NCBI GenBank assembly: GCA_963722665.1
Contig: CAVRNW010000007.1
Span: forward strand, 1-64,000
Length of the DNA stretch: 64,000 nt
Direction of reading: 5' to 3'
From: Site-B1 sp963722665
GTDB taxonomy: Bacteria > Bacteroidota > Bacteroidia > Flavobacteriales > Flavobacteriaceae
The position numbers and the translations under genes are program-made. The notes beneath the pieces were generated by a model. The model did not search any database. It was not told where the DNA came from and worked only from the letters and a program-made list of their open reading frames with translations. Below, in pieces: positions 51,735 through 63,047 of the stretch (positions within the stretch are counted from its first letter, which is position 1; the number at the start of each line of letters is the position of its first letter).

Positions 51735-53700
51735 TTAAATCCCTTTCGCAAACTCAATAAAGAAATCCACACTTTCCGGGTTTCGCATCGAATCAAAATT
51801 AATGGATTTTTCCAATGGCATTTTTAAAAGGATCTTCTTTATCGGTGCTTCCATTTTCTTGCCACTTATGGTATAGGGAATGTCTTTTACTTCAATGATC
51901 TCATCCGGAACATGTCTGGGCGTATATTCTTTTTTTAATTGATTGTTGATCCTTGTTTTAATGGCATCAGTTAATTCAAACGACTCTTTTAATTTCACAA
52001 ACAAAGGCATATAATGGGTTCCTTCATTCAGTTCCAAATTTACGATAAGAGAATCTTCAATTTCTTCAATTTTATTGACTGCCCGGTAAATTTCACTTGT
52101 TCCAATCCTTATTCCATGTCGATTTAGTGTAGCATCAGAGCGACCATAAATAACTAATCCATCTGTTTTAGAATTGATTTTTATAAAGTCACCATGTCGC
52201 CATTTTCCGGGATAATGTTCAAAGTAACTTGCTTTGTATCGTTTATTGTCAGGATCATTCCAAAAATAAATTGGCATTGAAGGCATTGGTTTATCAATGA
52301 CCATTTCTCCTAATTCATCAAGAACAGGATTTTCGTTTTCATCATAAGCAAATAAGGACACGCCTAAAGCTCTGCATTGTATTTCCCCGGCATGAACAGC
52401 ATAATATGGTGTTCCGCCTACAAAGGCTGTACAAACATCCGTTCCGCCTGCCATAGAACATAACCAAACATCATCTTTTATGTTCTTGTATACATATTCA
52501 AATGCCTCGTAAGGCAAAGGTGCTCCGGTTGAACTTATAGACCGAATAGTAGAAAGATTATGATTAGATTTGGCATCAATATTCTTCTTCATGCTTGCCA
52601 CCAGATAAGGTGCACTGGTTCCAAAATGATTAATGCCAACTTTATCTGAAAATGTCCATAAAGCTTCAAAGTCAGGATAGGTTGGACTACCATCATACAG
52701 CACAATAGATGCTCCCATTAATAGGGCAGACTGCACAAAATTCCACATCATCCATCCGGTTGTAGAGAACCAGAAATATTTTTCACCTTTATGCACATCA
52801 TTATGGAATGCCATATACTTAAGATGTTCCAACAAAATACCGCCATGTGAATGCACTATTGCTTTTGGTAATCCTGTGGTGCCTGAAGAATATAACACCC
52901 AAATAGGATGATTAAATTCAACTGGCTCAAAAGTCAGTTCATGTGACTGTGTACTAAAAACAGTTTTCAATATCAACAAAAGTTTCTGGGAAATTATCTA
53001 TAGCTTTTTTGTTTAAATAAGGCAGAACTATAACTTTTTCCAGAGTTGGTAAAGCATCAACAATACTGTTGACAATATCGGACTTATCATATGGCTTGCC
53101 ATTGTATTGGTAACCATCAACAGTAATTAAAACTTTAGGTTCTATTTGTGCAAATCTGTCTACGACACTTTCAGCGCCAAAATCGGGAGACGTACTCGAC
53201 CAGATTGCACCTAATGAATTTACCGCCAAGAAAGAAATAGTGGCTTCGGGAATATTAGGTAAAAATGCTACAACCCGATCGCCTTTTGTAACACCAACAG
53301 ATCTTAAATAAGCAGCCAAAGAAGCCACCTTTTGTTTTAATTCGTTCCAGCTAATTTCTTTGTAATCTCCGGCTTCATTTCCAAAATAGATTGCGGGCTC
53401 CGCAGGATTAGCATGTCTAAAAATATGTTCGGAATAGTTTAAAGTTGAACCTTCAAACCATCTGCAATTTGGCATATTATAACCCGAAAGAATGTTTTTA
53501 TACGGGCTGTGAGAAATGATATTAAAATAGTCCCAGATGGCTTTCCAGAACTCTTCTATGTTATCAACCGACCATTTCCAAAGTTCATGATAATCTTTAA
53601 AACTTAAATTATAATGATTTTGTAACCAATGCTGAAAATGATATAGATGGCTGTTCTTTTTAAAACCAGTATCACCTTCCCATAGTTTTTTATCAGACAT
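51735..53700 (-). CDS. acetoacetyl-CoA synthetase, one frameshift
   Basis: An adenylate-forming enzyme that activates acetoacetate to acetoacetyl-CoA. The N-terminal part (52954-53700) has the family opening LWEGDTGFKKNSHLYHFQ and FEGSTLNYSEHIFR. The C-terminal part (51735-52979) has the AMP-binding loop VLYSSGTTGLPKAIVHSHGG, GGTDVCTAFVGG, KWRHGDFIKI and IPYTISGKKMEAPIKK with the catalytic lysine. The frame breaks near 52965, between VDIENCF and TVFSTQSHEL. Repaired length is about 655 residues, normal for this family. A pair of direct repeats overlies its promoter region. Confidence 0.9.
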
Positions 53701-53716
53701 TCTTAACCGTATTAAT

Positions 53717-53753
53717 TATAACCAAATATAAATATATTATAACCAAATTGGTT
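53717..53753 (-). promoter_or_regulatory. upstream repeat pair of the acetoacetyl-CoA synthetase gene
   Basis: TATAACCAAAT occurs at 53717-53727 and 53738-53748, 21 bases apart. The second is part of the palindrome AACCAAATTGGTT (53741-53753). On the minus strand the first copy adjoins TATATTTG (53730-53723), a -7 box 23 bases before the ATG at 53700, so the repeats could be an operator over the promoter. Confidence 0.45.
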
Positions 53754-53789
53754 TATAGAGTAAATCAAATCTTTATAGTGTAGCAATAA

Positions 53790-53819
53790 AAAAACCCATT
53801 ACAACTGTAATGGGTTTTT
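53790..53819 (-). terminator. intrinsic terminator of the large cargo gene
   Basis: AAAAACCCATTACA pairs with TGTAATGGGTTTTT across a 2-base loop, a 14-bp stem with T run on the minus strand. It sits 17 bases beyond the stop of the leftward gene ending at 53837. Confidence 0.8.
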
Positions 53820-53836
53820 CGTTATTTATTATATTT

Positions 53837-56800
53837 CTATTCAACTATCATTTTCTTGATAATATCACCATCACTGGTTTCTAATTGAACAATGTACATT
53901 CCTGTGCTAATACTATGTACAGGTAATGATAAGTTTCTGTTTTCAAGATTAGAATTCCAGGAATTAAAGGACTGACCTAAAGAATTGTATAGCTTAATGC
54001 TTTCAATTGTGGTATCCAGAATTCTGTTGATCTTCAATTCTGTATTGGAATCATTCATATACACAATTATACCTTCTTCCAGAGTCACTTCATCGAAAGT
54101 TTTTAATCTAGGTTGGAAAACCAATACAAAACGACTCATAGTATTCACCCGGTTCAAGTTCAATTTCAAAAGGATCATTGGTAATCTCATAGGTTTCCTT
54201 AGTCAAATTATCTTTGATAAAGATCTTTGTCAGGGCATCCATGTTTTCAAGGGAATCAACAGTTATTCTTGCTAAACCGGCTTCACTGATGATCAAACCA
54301 AGTGGTAATTCCTGATCAGGATCAAAATTTTCTACACCTTGAATGACGAATTGCGTATCGTTAATATTCCAGAACATATCCTCAGACCCAAGATCTGGTA
54401 AAAGGGCATCATATCCAATATCAAATGAGTTGCTGGCGTTTTTATCAGTACCTGCAAGTATCTGCCTGTGAATTCCTTTAGGAGAATCAAAACTCAACCT
54501 AATAATAGGTCTTTCATTGCCATTTTCTTCTGATTACGACATTCATCCTTGCACTGGTATTTGTGACTTTTCCGTCTTCTTTTTTGGTTGATCCTGAGTT
54601 GTCTCATGAAAACAGAATTTATTGAAGTTTCTGGTTTGAAAACCCTTTGGCTATTCTTAAATACGATATCGCCGCCATAAACAGTAGTTAATCCTGTCAG
54701 GTCTTCATCAAGGGAGGTTAAAACAAAGAATCCCTGATTTACCGGTATATATGGACCAGGTGTTTTAGTCCTCCATAACCACCGGTGGCGTTTATTCTTT
54801 GATCATTGGCAATTGCCGGCGTACCGCCAATTATGTTGCGAGTCGCATAACCACCAACGTAATCTCCAAGATAGTGGGAGTTTATAGATCCAAAATGATC
54901 CCAGAAATACAAGGCTCCATTAAATACGTTACCATTGGTATTATTTCCTCCATCAGCAGTACTTAAGTTATCCAAAATAAATTTTTCTGCATCCATGGCT
55001 GATGGGTATGGATTCCCGATAAGTCTGTCATTTCCAGGAGTAATTGGCAGGGTAAAATCACCATTATTAGGTTTACCTCTGAACACATAGTTCTGTTCGC
55101 TGGAAATAGGCACAGCGCCCGGAAGATCCTTTCATTGTATAGCCTTCACCGGGCTAAAAAGGCGTATTTGGATAAATTTTATTGCCAGGCAGCATAATCT
55201 TCACTGGTACCATGATATCTCCATAACCAGTATGTACTTATTGTTATTGGATCAGAATTACCATAATCGGCAGCCGTATAATGACCATTGGAAATTAATA
55301 GCTCTAGGATAAACTCCGTTGTCTGCTATGGAACCGTCAAGTAATATACCTCCAATTAATAAAGTCATTGTTAGTACTTGCTGTTCCTCTTGCACCTGTA
55401 GCACCAATAGGGCCAACCGATGACGACCAGTAATTATAGTTGTAACTATTTGCAGTTCCCTGCTGGTCTTTTTCAATATAACCAGAACTATCGGCATCTA
55501 AAATACTGCCAGCACCTTGTACAAGCTGAGATTCACCTTCAAGGTCTAACTTACCATCCAGTTCAAGATACCAGCTTATATTAAGCTCAGAATCGTTTTT
55601 AACACTGAATTCTATAGGATTGGAACTTGCATCTTGCGCATCGATCATTAATGCCGCTTGTTTTAGATTCACTATCAATATATACATCATTGTGTGCAAT
55701 TCTAACAATGGCACTTTCATTATTTATGGCATCATTACCATTGATTCCTCTTATCAGGGTCATTGACTGCAACCTCAAGTCGTCCAGCTTTGATTTGTAA
55801 CAAATGGTAGTGGTGCAGATTGAGACTCAATTAATTTTGTATTATAAATTCTTGCTCCTGATCCTTCATCTATTTCTGGAGTTGTTAGATCATCCAGAAC
55901 ATTGTCTTTAAAAGCATCCATTCTGTAATATCTTTTCAGGCTATTCCAGACTAATGGTATACTGGTGTCTTCATCAATTAAATTGGTGACATCTATAGGA
56001 ATTACAGACACCTTTTGTGTTGCCACTATTCTCTTCAATTTCCTGATAGACCATTTTTTGAAGTTCATTTAAAGCAAGTGCTTTAAAGAATACACGAGCT
56101 TCGTCAATATAACCACTAAAATAATTACTATCTGTGTCCGGTTGTCTTCCTAATGTTAAACTGGAAGAATCTGAAGGCAATGCACCCGAAACGGTAGTAC
56201 TTGAATATTTCCTGACCATTTATAAATAGTTTAAGTGCACTATTCGTATTACTGTATGAAGCAGCCACATGTGTCCACTGATTCGTATTTAAAGCAGTAT
56301 TATTAGATACTGTATTTCCATTTGCTTTTGCTGAAATCGTTTTATCAGAATTAAGCTGAATATAGAATGAATTTTGACCGAAAATTATTTGGTCACCTGT
56401 AGCTGTAGGGTCAATCTTGATCCAGGCCATTAAAGTGGCTTCACTCCATCCGGACATAACATTTGTATCTTCAACATAATCATTACGACCATCAAAGAAC
56501 AGTTCAAATTTTCCTTGCAGGTCTCTTGGTGAACCAAAAGCAGAATCATTTGTATCAAACAGAACTCATACAGACCATCGCCGTCAGTATCAACAGTATC
56601 ATCAATAATTCCATCATTATTGGCATCTAAATTAGGCATAATGTGTTTCTGCTATATCAAAGGTTCCATCATTATTGGAATCCAGATCAATATAGTCTGG
56701 TGTACCATCACCATCTTCATCATTTACAAAATAAGGAGCAGAGCCCTGATCTAAGTTACCATATTCATTGGCACCTGTACCATAATCATAAATATCTAAA

Positions 56801-59800
56801 ATACCATCTCCAAAATATTCTACAGTTCCATCACCATCATCATCTTTTTCTCTAAATGCTTCTGATTCCTGACCATCACCAACTCCATCACCATTAATGT
56901 CTCCATCGCCATTGTCAAAAACAAGTGTTGACATAAAATATCTTTGTGTTCTGGCTTCATCTACATCAAAAATAGCATCATTATCACTATCCAGATCTTT
57001 AATAATTTGGAATACCATCACCATCTGAATCCAAAGGAATATTGGTTTCAAAAGGATCGTGCATACCGTTGTTATTAGTATCTATAAATGAAGCGGCTGG
57101 AATTGTTCCAGTTCCTGCACTAATAGCTTCCTAAACCGGCTTCTACTATATCTGGAATACCATCATTATCTGAATCCAGATCTAAATAATCCGGAATAGA
57201 GTCACTATCAGTATCTTCACAAGGTAATCCAGCACATTCATCAGTACCAGCACATTCATCAGTATCTTTAATTCCGTCATTATCATCATCAATATCTATT
57301 CTATCATAAATTCCATCACTATCACTATCAAAATCAAATTCAAAGACGGAATTAAACGTCAAATCAGAGCCAGCGGCTACATTTCCTAATGCATTGGACA
57401 TTGTAGTCCACGAATTAGAACCAATGTCATATCGCCAGAATGAGTTACTGTTATTTCCTTGAAATGCATATATATATTTTCCATCATAAGTTAGAGCTCC
57501 ATCTTCATCAATATTTCCGGGCGTAGAAGCCAGTGATGTCCATGAATTCAGTGCAATATCATAGCGATAGAAATTTGTTGTGCGTCCTTGAAGCGCATAA
57601 ATATATGTTCCGTCAAAACCCAAATCTGCTCCTGAATCTATACTCCCTGGAGGTGCTGCCATTGTAGTCCAGGTGTCTGCAATTGCATTATATCGATAAA
57701 AGTTAGTAGTTCCTTTACCTTGAAAGGCGTAAATATCTTTATAGTCAGAAATCAAAGCGGCTCCAGCATCAAATTTCACACCACCAGGTAGACCAGACGT
57801 CACTGACCATGAATTTGATGATATGTTATATTTATAAAGAACACTATTACCTCCATTTATTCCATATAAATACCCATCGTGGTTATATTCTAATGAGCTT
57901 GACTTATCTGGTTGACCTGGATAGTCAGCAAGACTGCCCCAGGAATTACCACTTATATTATATTTCCAAAAATCTTTCTGTTGATCACCCCGCATTGCAT
58001 AAACATCGCCTTCTGCAAATGCTAATCCAGAAGCAATTTTAATAGGTTGGGGAGTATTTGCCAGACTACTCCAGGAATTACCACTAATATCATATTCCCA
58101 AAAATCATTTGTGTTATCCCCTCTTAAAGCATAGAGCAAAGATGTAACACCATAAGTAATCTGAAGGGTTGGAGGTGTTCCAGAAGTTGTTTCTCGACTG
58201 TAATAATCAATAGTGCGGTTTCCTCCACCATCCTGACTTCCTACCATGACACCATTATTGGTTATGGTACCATCTATCCATCCTTGAACTAATGAGGTTA
58301 TTTTCCACGAGTGAATACCATCTCCACTTCCGTTAATTGTAGCCACAGGTGTGCCTCCACTAGAAGGGCCAACAACACCAACTGTTCCCCAGGTAGAAGA
58401 AGCAGTTCTATTGGTCCAATTAGCAGAACCATTAGTTCCACATGAGCTTCCTTCATCCCATGCATCAGCAGCTCCTATTTGAAACACACTAACGTTCATA
58501 TCATCACCAGCTTCTGTATACAACCTCAGTTCTGCAGAAGTAATAATTGCACTGCTTGAAATACCAGACAGATCGAACTGAAGTAAAATCCTGTGTAGAT
58601 CACCGTCTTCTCGGTCAATGATTAAAGTTTCACAAGTTCCAAAATTTTTAGATCGCTCCTCCGGATCGTTGTCGTTACCTTTAATATAAGTATCCTTAGA
58701 AGCTATAAAATCACAGGTGGTTGTTGTTTGTGAATTTGGTAAAGACTGAGTATTTTGATCATAAATAAATACAAAAGGTTGGTTTTTTGTTTCTCCGGAA
58801 GTAATTTCCAATTCAGTAACTGCTCCCCATGAAGTTCCATTCCACGTAATAGTATTTACATCAGAATTATCATCATTGACCATTAAAACAATTTGATCGC
58901 TCAATGGACTAGAATATAGTTCCATTGAATTTGAAGTACCACCAATTGCCGGAGTAGTTAATTCCGCAGACCAAGCACTTCCATTCCAAGTTCTATAACG
59001 TGTACTGGCACCTTCTCCATAAGTTCCAATAATATCACCACTTACAGACTCAATAGCAACGGATACATTCGGTTCTATGTTTCCATTAGCAGAGGTAGTT
59101 GCACTTACAGTATTTCCCCAGCTACTTCCATCCCAAATAGCAAAATAAACATCGCTGTTTTGTGTAAGCACGACTAGGGCAATTTGATCACTCCCCGGTT
59201 GTGATGCCAGATGCATCCATCTAGCATATCCACTCGGACCCGAAGGAGCAGTAATAGTTGCTTCAGCACTCCAGGCTGAACCGTTCCAAATTCGATATTT
59301 TGCATTAACATCCGCGTCAGCCTCATAAACAACCAAGGCGTTTCCACTGTGCTCTTCATAGGCTACGAAAATATCCGTGCGAACTTGAGTGGTCGAAGTA
59401 TCCAATGTCACTGAATTCCCCCAACTCGATCCATTCCAAACTAAAGCACATTCTGTTTCATTTGTAAAATTAACCACCAATACCATTTCATCTGTATTAG
59501 GATTAGCTGCCAATCTCATTTGATAAGGCGTACCGCTTGTACAAGTGGTAATATTTGTCGCTGATGACCATGTTGTTCCATTCCAAATGCTGTAGCGTAA
59601 ATTGGTACCATCTCCATAAACAATCATACCATCACCACTTTGCGATTCATAAGCTGTTTCAAGTCCCCAAAAATAAGTAGCTCCTGGCGTTCCAAGGTCG
59701 GTACTTCCATCAATTGATATTGCATTCCAATTACTACCATTCCATAATTGACCTGATACTGATCCGCCATTTTCTATTCCAATAACAATTTTTTCATCTC

Positions 59801-60025
59801 TTTTTGGACATGCCGCTCCTTGCATGATTCTCCATCTATCACCATTACTAACACTTGTATTGGTATTACTTCCAAATGAAGTACCATCCCAGTTTCTTAA
59901 TTCAGGTGTATTACCGCCTGTCCAAATTGCTGCTCCTGGAACATCTTGTGAATAAGTTGAATATGACCACAGCAATACCAAAGCAAGTACTGCTTTTCTG
60001 AAAACAATAAGTAGTTTTTTTCATA
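53837..60025 (-). pseudogene. giant secreted mosaic protein with type IX sorting domain, frameshifted
   Basis: Repaired, this is about 2060 residues. It starts at ATG 60025 with signal MKKLLIVFRKAVLALVLLWS, provided the A7 run after ATG is A6. The intact part (57120-59981) has eight roughly 50-residue repeats with WNGSSWGN-like cores, a DNRLRE/CBM96-like domain (FIASKDTYIKG, ILLQFDLSGI), six kelch-like repeats (FWEYDISGNSWSSL type) and thrombospondin type 3 calcium repeats (DSDNDGIPD). The rest (53837-57120) is broken at about ten places and holds more type 3 repeats, a LamG-like domain (ATLMAWIKIDPTATGDQIIF) and a C-terminal type IX sorting domain (SISTGMYIVQLETSDGDIIK, KKMIVE). It should be exported by the T9SS and kept at or released from the surface. 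Its ligand is unknown. Confidence 0.75.
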
Positions 60026-60558
60026 TTAAGTTCATTTAGAATAGCTTGGGGCTATTGATATTAATATGCAAACATATGTAAAAAATCCTACTAACGACAA
60101 ATTTTATTCGATGAACTGCATAATTTGATTTTATGGGATTATAGATGAATTAATTTTTTATTTGAGTGAAAAACGAAAAATTATTATTATTTCGATTAAA
60201 AAGATTCTTATAAAATTAGGTCAAGATTAATTGACTGGAAATAAATTGATTAGATCACCATTATCCGATTGATTTGCTCCCAGAACTAAAGAATATTGGA
60301 ATTGATCAAATGTTAAAATTTTAAGTATTTCATCGAATTTAAGTGTATTTAAACTGAAATATTAAATATTTATTGCACTTTTACAGTCCCTAAATAAACC
60401 TACTTTTTGTTTCAAATCTATCAAGAACTTAACCTTTTGTTATGGATACAAATCTACCACGAACTAAATCTTTTCACAACAGTGAATTCTACAGGAACGT
60501 ACAAGGAACAATAAAATGTATTCGTAATTTTCTGTATTTAGCCAAAAAAATATTTATG
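60026..60558. other. 533-bp gap upstream of the cargo gene
   Basis: The left end holds the leader and promoter of the cargo gene. CGATGAAC-type sites occur at 60109 and, in the other orientation, at 60331 (TTCATCGAA). CGATTAAAAAG at 60193 follows a weaker CGAAAAATT at 60173 by 20 bases. The right part (60340-60558) is AT-rich with no gene recognised; the ABC gene ends at 60559. Confidence 0.4.
60069..60101 (-). promoter_or_regulatory. promoter of the large cargo gene
   Basis: On the minus strand TTTG (60101-60098), a 21-base spacer and TATGTTTG (60076-60069) form a good -33/-7 promoter, with the ATG at 60025. A CGATGAAC-type site (60109-60116) lies directly upstream of the -33 element, where an activator would bind. 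Confidence 0.6.
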
Positions 60559-62250
60559 CTATAATCCTTTGGGAATAGCATCGATGAGTTTTTTGGTATA
60601 TTCTTTTTCGGGATTGCCGTATACGTAATCTGCTTCACCCATTTCCTCAATTTTACCCTCATTCATCACTAATAATTGATCTGACATATATTTCACTACA
60701 GACAGGTCGTGCGAAATAAAAATATAAGTAAAGCCAAATTTTTCTTTTAGCTCATTCAATAAATTAAGTACCTGAGCCTGGACAGATATATCCAAAGCAG
60801 AAACAGATTCATCACATACTATCAATTTAGGATTCAATGCTATTGTTCGCGCAATTCCAATACGTTGTCTTTGTCCGCCCGAGAATTCATGTGGATATCG
60901 ATAAAAATAGTCCTCTGATAGTCCTACTCGATTCAAAATATCAAGAACTTTATCTTTCCGTTCTTTGTCTGAGGCATATAATTTATGTACCAACATGGGC
61001 TCCATTATTGCCTTGCCAACGGGAATCCTTGGATTTAATGAAGAAAACGGATCCTGGAAAATTATTTGAATGTCTTTTCTTAATTTTCTTATAGAAGTTT
61101 TTGAGAGGTCAGTAATGTCTTTTCCATTATAAAATATCTGTCCACCAGTTGCCTTGTCTAACTGCAAAATAGCATTTCCCAGAGTAGATTTACCACAACC
61201 AGATTCGCCCACCAAGCCCAAAGTTTCACCGGGATATAATTTAAAACTTACTTGATCAACGGCTTTGAATGATTTTGGTTTCTTGAAAAAACCAGCTTTA
61301 GAGAAGTATTCTTTTTCAATATTTCTAATCTCCAGTAATGGTTGTTTAGAATAAATATTTTTGTGAGCTCGCTCTCTTTCCTTATTTGTGACCATTGTGT
61401 TGTCCACAGTCCCATTTAAATAATCCTGGATGGTTGGCAGATTTTTGGGTCGTTTATCAATGGAAGGGCGTGAATGGATAAGTGCTTTGGTATAGATATG
61501 TTTGGGGTCTTTAAAAATTTCCCTGACGGTTCCCTGCTCTACAACTTCACCCTGATACATGACTATAACTCGATTAGCAATTTCACTGATCAGAGACAAG
61601 TCATGAGAAATAAAAAGAATACTCATGTTCGTTTCTTTTTGCAACTCCTTTAAAAGGCTGATAATTTCTTTTTGCACTGTCACATCCAGAGCAGTTGAGG
61701 GTTCATCGGCAATCAATATTTTGGGTTTACAGGCAATAGCCATGGCAATCATGACACGTTGTTTTTGTCCCCCGGAAATTTCGTGAGGATAAGCATTGTA
61801 AACTCTCTCTGGTTGAGGTAATTTAACCTTTTCAAATAAAATAAGGGTTTCCTGAATGATCTCTTTTTTGCTTAAAGATTGGTGTTGTTCTAATATTTCA
61901 AAAACCTGCTTGCCACATGTCATAGATGGATTTAAAGCACTCATAGGTTCCTGAAAGACCATACTTATCTTATTTCCTCTAATTTTTTGAAAGGATTTAT
62001 TGTCCAGCCCTACCAAGTCCAGATCTTCAAAATGAATTGAACCCGAATCAATTTTAGAAATTGACTTTGGCAGCAAGCCTAAAATAGTCAAGGCAGTAAT
62101 TGATTTGCCGGATCCGGATTCGCCAACTATACCAAGAATTTCGTTTTCCTTTAATTCAAAAGAAATAGTCTTTAAAATCTGAGTTTTCTTTTTATTGGTT
62201 ATAAAAGAAACGGATAGATCCTTTATTGAGAGCAAATTTGATTTATTCAT
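60559..62250 (-). CDS. ABC transporter ATP-binding protein, fused DppD-DppF type
   Basis: A 563-residue protein with two ABC ATPase domains in one chain, as in GsiA/YejF-type peptide transporters. Domain 1 (about 1-270) has Walker A GESGSGKSITAL, signature ISGGQKQRVMIAMAIA and Walker B ILIADEPSTALDVTVQ. Domain 2 (about 305-563) has GESGCGKSTLG, FSGGQRQRIGIARTIAL and LIVCDESVSALDISVQ, with Ser instead of Pro in the Walker B follow-on. Both sets look catalytically competent. The oligopeptide C-terminal motif HSRPSIDKRPKNLPTI follows domain 1. It likely powers import of peptides or related solutes, but its permeases are not in the window. Confidence 0.92.
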   Translation of the reverse strand: MNKSNLLSIKDLSVSFITNKKKTQILKTISFELKENEILGIVGESGSGKSITALTILGLLPKSISKIDSGSIHFEDLDLVGLDNKSFQKIRGNKISMVFQEPMSALNPSMTCGKQVFEILEQHQSLSKKEIIQETLILFEKVKLPQPERVYNAYPHEISGGQKQRVMIAMAIACKPKILIADEPSTALDVTVQKEIISLLKELQKETNMSILFISHDLSLISEIANRVIVMYQGEVVEQGTVREIFKDPKHIYTKALIHSRPSIDKRPKNLPTIQDYLNGTVDNTMVTNKERERAHKNIYSKQPLLEIRNIEKEYFSKAGFFKKPKSFKAVDQVSFKLYPGETLGLVGESGCGKSTLGNAILQLDKATGGQIFYNGKDITDLSKTSIRKLRKDIQIIFQDPFSSLNPRIPVGKAIMEPMLVHKLYASDKERKDKVLDILNRVGLSEDYFYRYPHEFSGGQRQRIGIARTIALNPKLIVCDESVSALDISVQAQVLNLLNELKEKFGFTYIFISHDLSVVKYMSDQLLVMNEGKIEEMGEADYVYGNPEKEYTKKLIDAIPKGL

Positions 62251-62297
62251 TTTTTAAAAATACGGTTTTTCTAAGGAGTTAATTGAAGCAAAACCAC

Positions 62298-63011
62298 TTA
62301 AACATGAATAATTTCGGAATCCTGAAGGATGTCATCACCGCGTAATCGTAAAATTATTTGAGCGACTGCAATGGTGTCTTTTTCGCAATAGGTGATTATC
62401 TTATCAATATTGTTTTCTTCATAAAATACCCGGTAGACATCACTTCCTTCAATATCATCTTTTGGTGATGGAATGCCCAATACATTGGTCAATAATTTTA
62501 AGGATGTGTAATTTTTATAATCACCAAATTTCCATAATTCAAGGGTATCCAGATGCGGAACTTCCCAGGGTTTTTTACCAAATAAGTTTAGCTTGTAGGG
62601 TAGTTCAATGTTATTGATGATCATTCTCCTGGCAATATAAGGAAAGTCGAATTCCTTTCCGTTATGGGCACACAACAAATGTTTTGTTTGACTAAAATGA
62701 GATATCAGAAGATTCTTAAAATCTTTTAAGATCTTCACTTCATCCCCATAGAAAGAAGTAACCCTGAATGTTCTAACATCTCCTTTGTAGGTAAAGTAGC
62801 CGGCAGAAATACATATTATTTTTCCAAATTCGGCCCAAATCCCTGCACTGGGATAAAATTCCTCTGCTGTAAATTCATCATGACGCTGGTATTTTGACTT
62901 TTGTTCCCATAGTTCTTGCTTGTCAGAATCTAGACCTTTAAAATCCTGCATTTCAGGAACGGTTTCAATATCAAGAAATAATATGTTTTCAAGGTTTAAT
63001 TTAGAGATCAT
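62298..63011 (-). CDS. predicted 3'-5' exonuclease, PolB-like
   Basis: A 237-residue protein with the DEDD exonuclease fold of the predicted PolB-like family. ILFLDIETVPEM (residues about 10-21) is motif Exo I with Asp and Glu. LLCAHNGKEFDFPYIARRMI (about 111-130) is Exo II with Asp, and RVFYEENNIDKIITYCEKDTIAVAQI (about 196-221) is Exo III with the second Asp. It probably trims DNA or RNA 3' ends; the role is unknown. It lies 47 bases upstream of the ABC gene on the same strand and starts after the serine hydrolase gene. Confidence 0.88.
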   Translation of the reverse strand: MISKLNLENILFLDIETVPEMQDFKGLDSDKQELWEQKSKYQRHDEFTAEEFYPSAGIWAEFGKIICISAGYFTYKGDVRTFRVTSFYGDEVKILKDFKNLLISHFSQTKHLLCAHNGKEFDFPYIARRMIINNIELPYKLNLFGKKPWEVPHLDTLELWKFGDYKNYTSLKLLTNVLGIPSPKDDIEGSDVYRVFYEENNIDKIITYCEKDTIAVAQIILRLRGDDILQDSEIIHV

Positions 63012-63047
63012 ACCTGTAAGATTTAATCTGCCCCCTATAAATGCTTA

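Noticed and set aside
57120..59981. CRISPR-like or tandem DNA repeats in the cargo gene
   Set aside because: Regular spacing comes from protein repeats (WNGSSW and kelch-like units) with diverged DNA, not from identical spacers and repeats.
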